Shown here in pieces: positions 45,555 through 52,804 of a stretch of 64,000 nucleotides of DNA (positions are counted from its first letter, which is position 1; each line of letters opens with the position of its first letter). Both the position numbers and the translations under genes were made by a program. The notes beneath the pieces are model-generated. The model was not told the origin of the DNA, made no database searches, and worked only from the letters and a program-made list of their open reading frames with translations. The stretch is from an uncultured Paracoccaceae bacterium (GTDB lineage Bacteria > Pseudomonadota > Alphaproteobacteria > Rhodobacterales > Rhodobacteraceae): assembly GCA_943787785.1 (NCBI GenBank), contig CALSNT010000001.1, forward strand, positions 191,423 through 255,422, given 5' to 3'.

Positions 45555-47906
45555 TCATTCGCCGTAGGGCACCCAGATTGTCTTGATTTCGGTCGCGGCG
45601 GCGAGAAAGTCGCGGCCCTCTCCATCTGCCCCGGACCAGTCGCGGGATTTGCCGTGGTTCACCCAGGTGCGTTTCAGGTTCCCGGCAGCTTCGCGCTCAA
45701 TGGTGGCGGATAGGTTGGTGGCGGAGAAGCTCCAAACAGCATCCACGCCCATATGACCCGCCAGTTGCGGCGCGAGGTCGGCGTGATCGCCGGTCAGGAT
45801 GTTGACGACACCGGCAGGCACGTCCGAGGTTTCGAGCACCTGGTAGAAATCAGTAGCGGCCAGCGGGAACGGTTCCGATGCCACGAGGACGCAGCGGTTC
45901 CCCATCGCAATGGCCGGTGCCATCGCCGAGATCAGGCCCAGCAGCGGGGCCTCGTCAGTGCAGAAGGCGCCGATGACACCGACCGGTTCATTCATCGCCA
46001 GAGCGACGCCGCGCAGTGGGACAGGTTTGGCAGCACTGTCGTATTTGTCGGCCCAGGCGGCATAGGTGAACAGGCGGTTGATTGCGATTGCAACCTCGTT
46101 CGCTGCGGCTTTGGCGTTAGCGCCACTCAAGTCCTGGATGCGGCTGGCGAACTCATCGGCGCGGGCCGAGAGGTTTTCACCGATGTAATAGAGGATTTGC
46201 GCGCGCAGGTGGGCGGTGGTTTTCGACCAGGCCTTGGCGGCATGCGCAGCCTCGACCGCGTTGCGGATGTCCTTGCGGTTCGCCAAGCCAGCGTGGCCCA
46301 GAAGGTGCCCCTTTTGCGACCAGACGGCGCGGGAATAATTGCCGTCGGGGCGGGCCTGTTTGCCGCCGATATAGAGCTTCGCTGTCCGGTCCAGACCGTC
46401 AACCTTGGGGTTCGTTGGTTCTGGCACAGCGGCCAGTTTAGCGACGGCTTTCGACTTGCGGCGCGGTTTTGTGTAGGCCTGAAGACCCTCCCAGCCGCCT
46501 TCGCGCCCGAACCCGCTTTCGCGGACCCCGCCGAACCCGGCAGCGGCATCGAACAGGTTGGTGGCGTTAACCCAGACGACGCCTGCGACCAGCTTTGGCG
46601 CGATGTCCAGCGCAAGATTGACGTTCTCGGTCCAAACCGTTGCGGCCAATCCAAAGCGGGTGTTGTTGGCCAGTTCGACCGCCTCGGCCGGGGTGCGGAA
46701 GGTCATGCCGACGAGGACGGGGCCGAAGATTTCCTCCTGCATCAAGCGGTCAGCGGTGGACAGGCCGGTGATGAGGGTCGGGCGATAATAACAGCCCTGC
46801 GCGGGCAGGGGGGTGTCGGCGTGATAGACGTCACCGCCGGATCCGGCGACCATCTCGGTGATGGTGGTCAGTTGCACCGGGTCCACCACCGCGCCGATGT
46901 CGATGGCTTTGTCTAGCGGATCGCCCAGGCGCAGACCGTCCATGCGGCGTTTAAGGCGGCGGTAAAAATCCTCGGCGATGCCCTCCTGCACCAACAAGCG
47001 GGATCCGGCGCAGCAGACCTGGCCCTGGTTGAACCAGATCGCGTCAACCAGCCCCTCGATGGCCGAGTCAATATCGGCATCATCGAAGACGATGTAGGGG
47101 GATTTTCCGCCCAATTCCAAGGTCAGGGACTTTCCCGTGCCCGCCGTCGCTTTGCGGATCGCGCGGCCCACAGGGGTCGAGCCGGTGAAGGCGATCTTGT
47201 TGATGTCAGGGTGGTCCACGATGGCCTGCCCGGTCGCGCCGTCGCCGGTGACGATATTGACCACGCCGTGCGGGACGCCTGCCTCCTGACAGATGCGCCC
47301 GAATAGCAGCGCGGTGAGCGACGTGTACTCGGCCGGCTTCAGCACGCAGGTATTGCCGATGGCGATAGCGGGCGCGATTTTCCAGGCCAGCATCAGCAGC
47401 GGGAAGTTCCACGGGATGATCTGCCCGCAGACGCCCAGCGCCTCTCGGTCGGGAAGTTCGCTGTCCTGCAACTGCGCCATGCCTGCGTGGTAATAGAAAT
47501 GGCGCTGCGCCAGCGGGATGTCGATGTCGCGGCTTTCCCGGATCGGCTTGCCGTTGTCGAGCGACTCCAACACGGCGAACAGTCGGGAGTGTTTTTGCAG
47601 CAGCCGGGCGAGGGCATAGAGAACCTTGGCGCGCTCATGCCCCGGTAGCGCGGCCCACTTCGGCTGTACTTTGCGGGCAGCGGCGACGGCGGTATCGACG
47701 TCTTTCCTGGTGCCTTGGGTGACCCGCGCCAAAACCTCGGTCGTGGCCGGGTTGCGGCTGTCGAAGCCTTTGCCGGGTCTTGTGTAGGCACCACCGATGA
47801 AATGGCCGAACTTACGGTCATGGCTATCGAGCCACGCCATCGCCTCGCCCGCATCCTCGGGTGCGGGGCCGTAATCCATCGTTTCGAAGATTTCCTTGAT
47901 GGTCAT
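45555..47906 (-). CDS. ALDH16-type tandem aldehyde dehydrogenase
   Basis: The 783-residue protein consists of two ALDH-fold units. The first (about 30-490) is complete: IIPWNFPLLMLAWKIAPA, Glu264 in LELGGKSPYIVF, and Cys298/299 in FNQGQVCCAGSR. The second (about 510-783) keeps a Rossmann-like part (GVIGAFCTDEAPLLGL) but lacks a catalytic Cys/Glu pair and is truncated. This is the ALDH16 architecture, structurally described for a bacterial (Loktanella) enzyme. Substrate unsettled. The orphan gene and deoC lie directly upstream on the same strand, which hints at oxidation of acetaldehyde from deoxyribose phosphate. Confidence 0.93.
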   Translation of the reverse strand: MTIKEIFETMDYGPAPEDAGEAMAWLDSHDRKFGHFIGGAYTRPGKGFDSRNPATTEVLARVTQGTRKDVDTAVAAARKVQPKWAALPGHERAKVLYALARLLQKHSRLFAVLESLDNGKPIRESRDIDIPLAQRHFYYHAGMAQLQDSELPDREALGVCGQIIPWNFPLLMLAWKIAPAIAIGNTCVLKPAEYTSLTALLFGRICQEAGVPHGVVNIVTGDGATGQAIVDHPDINKIAFTGSTPVGRAIRKATAGTGKSLTLELGGKSPYIVFDDADIDSAIEGLVDAIWFNQGQVCCAGSRLLVQEGIAEDFYRRLKRRMDGLRLGDPLDKAIDIGAVVDPVQLTTITEMVAGSGGDVYHADTPLPAQGCYYRPTLITGLSTADRLMQEEIFGPVLVGMTFRTPAEAVELANNTRFGLAATVWTENVNLALDIAPKLVAGVVWVNATNLFDAAAGFGGVRESGFGREGGWEGLQAYTKPRRKSKAVAKLAAVPEPTNPKVDGLDRTAKLYIGGKQARPDGNYSRAVWSQKGHLLGHAGLANRKDIRNAVEAAHAAKAWSKTTAHLRAQILYYIGENLSARADEFASRIQDLSGANAKAAANEVAIAINRLFTYAAWADKYDSAAKPVPLRGVALAMNEPVGVIGAFCTDEAPLLGLISAMAPAIAMGNRCVLVASEPFPLAATDFYQVLETSDVPAGVVNILTGDHADLAPQLAGHMGVDAVWSFSATNLSATIEREAAGNLKRTWVNHGKSRDWSGADGEGRDFLAAATEIKTIWVPYGE

Positions 47907-47913
47907 GACAACC

Positions 47914-48213
47914 TCACACTCTCAGTTCCCCGGCCTTCCAGCCGCGTTCGAATTTCTTGATGTCGTCAGCGAGCAGCTGCCAACGCGACTCCATCGGATG
48001 ATAGGCCCATATCGCGCCCGAGCCTCGCCGATATACAAATTCGATGCCATCGACACCGGGTCTGCCGATGTACAATGCATCGCCATCGTCACTCTCTCGA
48101 ACATCGCCAACTTTGTATATCCAGTCCAGGAATGCTGTTGGGTCGTAGATTCCATCCGAGTAATGCTCAAAATACATGACGGCTTCCGGCCAATCGTTTG
48201 GATCTACCGTCAT
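47914..48213 (-). CDS. Small hypothetical protein, 99 aa
   Basis: The ATG read at 48213 overlaps the deoC stop as ATGA. The product (MTVDPNDWPEAVMYFEHY...) is rich in acidic and aromatic residues: DGIYDPTAFLDWIYKVGD, GIEFVYRRGSGAIWAYHP and KKFERGWKAGEL. It is vaguely reminiscent of SMI1/KNR4-like folds, but not convincingly. Base composition is visibly poorer in GC than deoC or ALDH16 on either side, suggesting later insertion. Only 7 nt separate it from the ALDH16 start. Confidence 0.65.
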   Translation of the reverse strand: MTVDPNDWPEAVMYFEHYSDGIYDPTAFLDWIYKVGDVRESDDGDALYIGRPGVDGIEFVYRRGSGAIWAYHPMESRWQLLADDIKKFERGWKAGELRV

Positions 48214-49217
48214 CCCATCGCATGCCGATGCAGGGCCGAGTACCGACCCGTAACGTGGTGTTCCAGCTGCCGCTCGATATCGCTCAGCAGGGAAGATGCG
48301 CCGAACCGGAACAGGTCGGGCTGAAGCCAACGGTCGCCCAACTCATCCTTCATCATTGCCAGATAGGTTATCGCGTCCTTTGCCTTGGATATGCCGCCCG
48401 CGGGTTTGTAGCCGATGCGATACCCGGTGCGGGCGTGGAAATCGCGGATTGCGCGGATCATCACCAGCGTGACGGGCAGGGTGGCGTTGACAGACTCCTT
48501 GCCGGTCGAGGTCTTAATGAAATCCGAACCGCCCATCATCGCGACATAGCTGGCGCGGGCGACGTTCCTGAGGCTGCCGAGTTCGCCGGTGGCGAGGATC
48601 GCCTTCATATGGGCTTCGCCGCAGGCTTCTCGCATGGCTTTCGTTTCGTCGTAGAGCGCCTGCCAGTTGCCGGTCAGTACGTGACGGCGGGAAATGACGA
48701 TGTCGATTTCTTCCGCCCCCGCTTTGACACTTTCGCGGATCTCCTCGATCCGCAGGTGCAGCGGTGACAAGCCCGCCGGGAAACCGGTCGAGACGGCGGC
48801 GACCGGGATGCCGGTGCCGTTCAGCGCGCGAACGGCGGTTTCGATCATGTCGTGGTAAACACAGACCGCGCCGGTGGTGATCCGGTCAATCCCAAGTGCG
48901 TCGAGGATATCGCGGCGTACGGGATTGGCAGCCTTTGCACAGAGCCGACGAACCCGGCCAGCAGTGTCGTCACCGGCCAGGGTGGTCAGGTCAATACAGG
49001 TGATCGCGCGCAGCAGCCAAGCCGCCTGATACTCTTTCTTCACCGACCTCCGCCCTGGCAGACTTGCCGCGCGGCGTTCGATCGCCGAGGTATTGGCCTG
49101 CACGCGCCGCACCCAGTCGAGGTCCAACTCCATCCCCGGATTGCGTGGCTCGGCAACCTGCGGCAACTGCGCTTGGTTTGTGACAGTCGGGGTCTGGATG
49201 GCGGTTGTCACAGGCAT
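48210..49217 (-). CDS. deoC: Deoxyribose-phosphate aldolase
   Basis: The 335-residue class I aldolase splits deoxyribose-5-phosphate into glyceraldehyde-3-phosphate and acetaldehyde. Features: ITCIDLTTLAGDDT, VAAVSTGFPAGLSP, EEIDIVISR, KAILATGELGS with the Schiff-base Lys, and GSDFIKTSTGKESVNATLP plus GYKPAGGIS. Length fits the long DeoC group with an N-terminal extension. The start is ambiguous: a 12-nt repeat provides MPV at both 49217 and 49259. It probably forms a unit with ALDH16, which could oxidise the acetaldehyde. Confidence 0.94.
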   Translation of the reverse strand: MPVTTAIQTPTVTNQAQLPQVAEPRNPGMELDLDWVRRVQANTSAIERRAASLPGRRSVKKEYQAAWLLRAITCIDLTTLAGDDTAGRVRRLCAKAANPVRRDILDALGIDRITTGAVCVYHDMIETAVRALNGTGIPVAAVSTGFPAGLSPLHLRIEEIRESVKAGAEEIDIVISRRHVLTGNWQALYDETKAMREACGEAHMKAILATGELGSLRNVARASYVAMMGGSDFIKTSTGKESVNATLPVTLVMIRAIRDFHARTGYRIGYKPAGGISKAKDAITYLAMMKDELGDRWLQPDLFRFGASSLLSDIERQLEHHVTGRYSALHRHAMG

Positions 49218-49373
49218 TTGTCCGGATGTTGGCAGGTGAACCCACAGTGCCACAGGCATTTGCTTCGCACAAGATTGACCATTTGGTAAAATAAATTCTG
49301 CGGCAATCGGCGACTGTGGCACGTCGCGCTCATCCGGGTTAGGAACCGGCAGGACTGAACCGAGGGACCGCAA

Positions 49374-50057
49374 ATGGCTTTTGATCGCAGTGTGATAATT
49401 GCTCCGTCCATTCTGGCAGCTGATTTCGCGGCCTTTGGGGCCGAATGTGAAGCGGTTGAGGGGGAGGGCGCCGATTGGATACATGTCGACGTGATGGACG
49501 GTCATTTTGTGCCGAACATTACCTTTGGCCCGGCGATGTGCGCGGCCATCCGCCCGCATATCAAGACAGTGATGGACGTGCATCTCATGATCGCGCCGGT
49601 CGATCCCTATATCGAGGCATTCGCCGAGGCCGGTGCCGATGTCATCACCGCCCATGTCGAGGCGGGTCCGCATATTCACCGCACGCTTCAGGCGATCCGT
49701 GGCGCGGGGGCCAAGGCGGGCGTGGCACTGAACCCCGGCACTCCGGCGAGCGCGATTGCGCCATTGCTGGATATAGTCGATCTGGTTTGCGTGATGACAG
49801 TGAACCCCGGCTTCGGCGGGCAGAAGTTCATTCACACATGTGTCGAAAAAACCCGCGATATACGCGCCATTATCGGCGACCGCCCTGTTCATATCGAGAT
49901 AGACGGCGGCGTTGACCCGACAACGGCACCATTGGTCGTTGCTGCGGGCGCAGACGTTCTGGTGGCGGGGTCAGCGGTATTCAAAGGCGGTTCGGTTGCC
50001 GATCCGGCCCCGTATGGTGCCAATATCCGGGCAATACGGGAGTCAATCCACGCCTAG
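49374..50057 (+). CDS. rpe: Ribulose-phosphate 3-epimerase
   Basis: The 227-residue TIM barrel interconverts ribulose-5-phosphate and xylulose-5-phosphate. Signatures: APSILAADFA, WIHVDVMDGHFVPNITFGP with metal-binding His and Asp, MDVHLMI, VMTVNPGFGGQKFI, and IEIDGGVDP. The gene is divergent from deoC (156 nt between starts), and the two link nucleoside-sugar and pentose phosphate metabolism. Confidence 0.97.
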   Translation: MAFDRSVIIAPSILAADFAAFGAECEAVEGEGADWIHVDVMDGHFVPNITFGPAMCAAIRPHIKTVMDVHLMIAPVDPYIEAFAEAGADVITAHVEAGPHIHRTLQAIRGAGAKAGVALNPGTPASAIAPLLDIVDLVCVMTVNPGFGGQKFIHTCVEKTRDIRAIIGDRPVHIEIDGGVDPTTAPLVVAAGADVLVAGSAVFKGGSVADPAPYGANIRAIRESIHA

Positions 50058-50103
50058 ATTTTTCGGCAAAAAAACCGGTGACCAGAAAACTCGTAGAGCG
50101 ATC

Positions 50104-51087
50104 TCAGACTGCCCCGGACGCCAGTAATATTTGCTTCCAGATCGCCGTCTCATCGATCAGCGTCCATTCGCGGCGCAATCCCCACGGCCCGAATTCTGCA
50201 TGGGTAATCCCCATGATATAGACGTTAGCTCCGCTTGGTGGTCCGAATGCGCCATGGCCGTCATGTCGTCCTTGTAGCGACCAGCGCACCGCCGCCCTTG
50301 GCGGCATCCCCGGGTCGTCGCGCCCGGTGGCGTGATTGATGCTGAACGTTGATGAGGGGAAAGCTGCACGCAAAGCCATCCAATGTGACTCGGCATCGGC
50401 ATGGCCGTGACCGTCGATATGCCCTGCATAGTGCACCTCCGCCGCGCGGTCCCAACCGTCCGCAATCACCGACATTTCTGCCGACATCAGACGTTTCAGC
50501 ATGCCTGCAAGCTCAGCCCCCAGTGGATGCTCATCGCCGGAATCAGTATAAGGGCCAGGTAGATCGGCCTCTGACGTAAAGGGTTGAACGCAAACGTCCG
50601 GCCCGCCCTCACGCGCGATCAATGCCCGAGTCCATTCCGCTGGGTCATGTCCCAGCTGGCGCACAATTGCCCCTTGATCTCGGACCAGCCATTCGTCGGC
50701 CACCTGATCGGCGCGACAAAAGCAATCGGCGAGAATGCGGTACTCCAGCCGCCGCCCCGTAGGCGCACCGTAAACGCCCGCTCCACTATGGGTCGCCGTG
50801 CAAAGCAGACGGTGCGAGCTGAGGAAGCTATCCGCATCAACCCCACACCAGATCACATCCTCGCCCAGTAATTCCCGATCCGGAAACTCGGCGAGAGTGG
50901 CCAGCGTCGCCGCAATTATCCCCTGATTGCCCTGCACCACCGACGCCGGTGACCGCACGATCAGATCATCCGCATACCAATCGGTTAGCTCCGCAATGCG
51001 CCGCCCTTCCCAGATGTCATGGGTGATACCAAGGATATAGTCCGCCTCATCCGTCCAGCGGGGGTCAAACCCCGGCCGGAATGGCAT
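50104..51087 (-). CDS. Duplicated SnoaL-like (NTF2-fold) protein in the soe operon
   Basis: This 327-residue protein contains two NTF2/SnoaL-type units. In the first, ITHDIWEGRRIAELTDWYADDLIVRSP and a C-terminal strand-rich part (RRLEYRILADCFCRADQVADEWLVRD) are typical. The second repeats the pattern with MSVIADGWDRAAEVHYAGHIDGHGHADAESHWMALRAAFP and MGITHAEFGPWGLRREWTLID. Such domains act as small-molecule isomerases, hydrolases or ligand binders. It overlaps soeC by 1 nt (TGATG), so it is expressed with the sulfite dehydrogenase. Its substrate is unknown. Confidence 0.8.
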   Translation of the reverse strand: MPFRPGFDPRWTDEADYILGITHDIWEGRRIAELTDWYADDLIVRSPASVVQGNQGIIAATLATLAEFPDRELLGEDVIWCGVDADSFLSSHRLLCTATHSGAGVYGAPTGRRLEYRILADCFCRADQVADEWLVRDQGAIVRQLGHDPAEWTRALIAREGGPDVCVQPFTSEADLPGPYTDSGDEHPLGAELAGMLKRLMSAEMSVIADGWDRAAEVHYAGHIDGHGHADAESHWMALRAAFPSSTFSINHATGRDDPGMPPRAAVRWSLQGRHDGHGAFGPPSGANVYIMGITHAEFGPWGLRREWTLIDETAIWKQILLASGAV

Positions 51088-51959
51088 CAGAGCGCGCCGT
51101 AGAACAGGCCGACGACGTGCTCAGCTTCGGCAAAGAACAACCAGCGGGCGGTCAACACGCCAAGAACGTGGCTGATGATGGCGAGTGCTGCAAACACATG
51201 GCCTGGCACGATGACCAGCACAGCGATTGGAAACAGGATCGCCAGGATCAATGAGATGACGCGCAGTTGCGTCGAGCGTTTACGCCCGATCACAAACACC
51301 ATCTCGCGCGTCAGATAGTTCGGGCCGGTGTGTGGGGATTCAAAAGCCCGCACTTCCCCTCGCGGCCAGAGGCCGGTGGCCGTGCCTGTGTCCGAGCCGG
51401 TAGCGGCCAATGCCTTGTCGCCGAGATACCAGGCCAGCACCTGCACCACACCGGCCAGCGCGATCAGCACAATCGCGGCCGCAATTTGTCCCGCCAGCAG
51501 CGCCCCGCCGCCCAGACCGTAGGCAAAGAACAACAGTGGTGTTGTCCAATGTCGCCACCGTGGGACCGTCTTCAACTGGCCATACATCATTGAGGTCGCG
51601 CCGATTGTCGCCAGACAAAATGCTGCGCCCACCCAGCCCAGCGGTACAATCCGCACTCCGAACAAAACAGCCCCGGCACCGTAGAGGCCCATGGTAATCA
51701 GCGCCCCGCACGCCAGCCAAGCCTCGCGCGACAGCCAGCTGGAGCGCCACTGTGTGAACGCCAGCAGCGCACGTTCTGGGTGCCCCAGATGGAAGGTCGA
51801 GGCGACCAGCCCCGCCACCGCCGCCGAAAAAGCCGTCCCGAAGGCGATGAAAGCCAGCCAGCCGGTCAGCGCCGGCAGCCCGAGTCCAAGGAAGATCAGC
51901 AGACCAAAGCCGATACCCGAAAGCGTCGTAAAGACGATGATCGATGGTGCGGGGTGCAT
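51087..51959 (-). CDS. soeC: Sulfite dehydrogenase membrane anchor subunit (DmsC/SoeC-like)
   Basis: The 290-residue polytopic protein has eight predicted membrane helices of the DmsC type, starting MHPAPSIIVFTTLSGIGFGLLI. FHLGHPERALLAFTQWRSSWLSREAW is the family signature. It anchors the SoeAB complex to the inner membrane and passes electrons to quinone. I begin at ATG 51959, 1 nt after the soeB stop. The next gene overlaps by 1 nt. Confidence 0.92.
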   Translation of the reverse strand: MHPAPSIIVFTTLSGIGFGLLIFLGLGLPALTGWLAFIAFGTAFSAAVAGLVASTFHLGHPERALLAFTQWRSSWLSREAWLACGALITMGLYGAGAVLFGVRIVPLGWVGAAFCLATIGATSMMYGQLKTVPRWRHWTTPLLFFAYGLGGGALLAGQIAAAIVLIALAGVVQVLAWYLGDKALAATGSDTGTATGLWPRGEVRAFESPHTGPNYLTREMVFVIGRKRSTQLRVISLILAILFPIAVLVIVPGHVFAALAIISHVLGVLTARWLFFAEAEHVVGLFYGAL

Positions 51960-51960
51960 C

Positions 51961-52716
51961 TTACGCGCCTCCGCCCGGCAGCTTCCCAAGGGTTCGGTCA
52001 ATCCAGCCGAGGAAGCCATGGGCGTCGATCGCAATCGGCTCCAACATCGGAGCCAGCACATCGATCTCGACATCCTTTTTGCGCGGCGGCAGGTATTTAT
52101 TGACCGGCTTGGTGCCTTGTTCCGGCATCAGGTCAAAGCCGCGCCGCGCTGCTACCAGTTCTGAAACGTCGCTGGTCGGATCGCCAAGGTCGCCGAAATG
52201 GCGCGCCCCGGCGGGGCAGGTACGCACACAGGCAGGTTCGCGATCTTCCGGCTCCAGGTTCTCGTTGTAAATCCGATCCACACACAGCGTGCATTTCTTC
52301 ATCACCTTCTCAACCGGATCCATCTCGCGTGCGCCGTAAGGGCAGGCCCAGGCACACAACCCGCAGCCGATACAGGCGTCTTCGTTGACCAGCACGATCC
52401 CGTCTTCGGCGCGCTTATAGCTGGCCCCGGTTGGGCAGACGGTGACGCAGGGTGCGTCTTCGCAATGCAGGCAGGATTTCGGGAAATGAACGAGCTGCGC
52501 AGGACCCTCCTCTGGCTGCACCTCATAAGAATGCACCCGGTTCAGGAAGCTGCCGACCGGTTCGGCCCCGTAGGGGTCTTCATCGCCAAGCGGCGCGCCG
52601 TAGTTCTCGGTATTCCAACCCTTGCAGGCCACCACGCAGGCGTGACAGCCGACGCAGGTGTCCAGATCAATAACAAGACCCAGCTTGACTTCGGAAGGTG
52701 GTGGCAGCTGGGTCAT
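51961..52716 (-). CDS. soeB: Sulfite dehydrogenase iron-sulfur subunit (SoeB-like)
   Basis: The 251-residue ferredoxin-type subunit has four 4Fe-4S cluster motifs: CVGCHACVVACKGWN, CLHCEDAPCVTVCPTGA, CIGCGLCAWACPYGA, and CTLCVDRI with CVRTCPAGA. It relays electrons from the molybdopterin subunit to the membrane anchor. There is no signal peptide. The strong GGGAGGCG ribosome site precedes ATG 52716. It follows soeA by 88 nt and precedes soeC by 1 nt. Confidence 0.94.
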   Translation of the reverse strand: MTQLPPPSEVKLGLVIDLDTCVGCHACVVACKGWNTENYGAPLGDEDPYGAEPVGSFLNRVHSYEVQPEEGPAQLVHFPKSCLHCEDAPCVTVCPTGASYKRAEDGIVLVNEDACIGCGLCAWACPYGAREMDPVEKVMKKCTLCVDRIYNENLEPEDREPACVRTCPAGARHFGDLGDPTSDVSELVAARRGFDLMPEQGTKPVNKYLPPRKKDVEIDVLAPMLEPIAIDAHGFLGWIDRTLGKLPGGGA

Positions 52717-52804
52717 AACGCCTCCCGCTCTTCTATTCCCAAATACTCCCGCCGGCGGCTCCAACGGTTGCCCCCTGTGAATCGGACTGCATTGAAAGCA
52801 CCCA

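Noticed and set aside
45753-46916. 387-codon plus-strand ORF opposite the ALDH16 gene
   Set aside because: Antisense shadow of a gene with full ALDH motifs.
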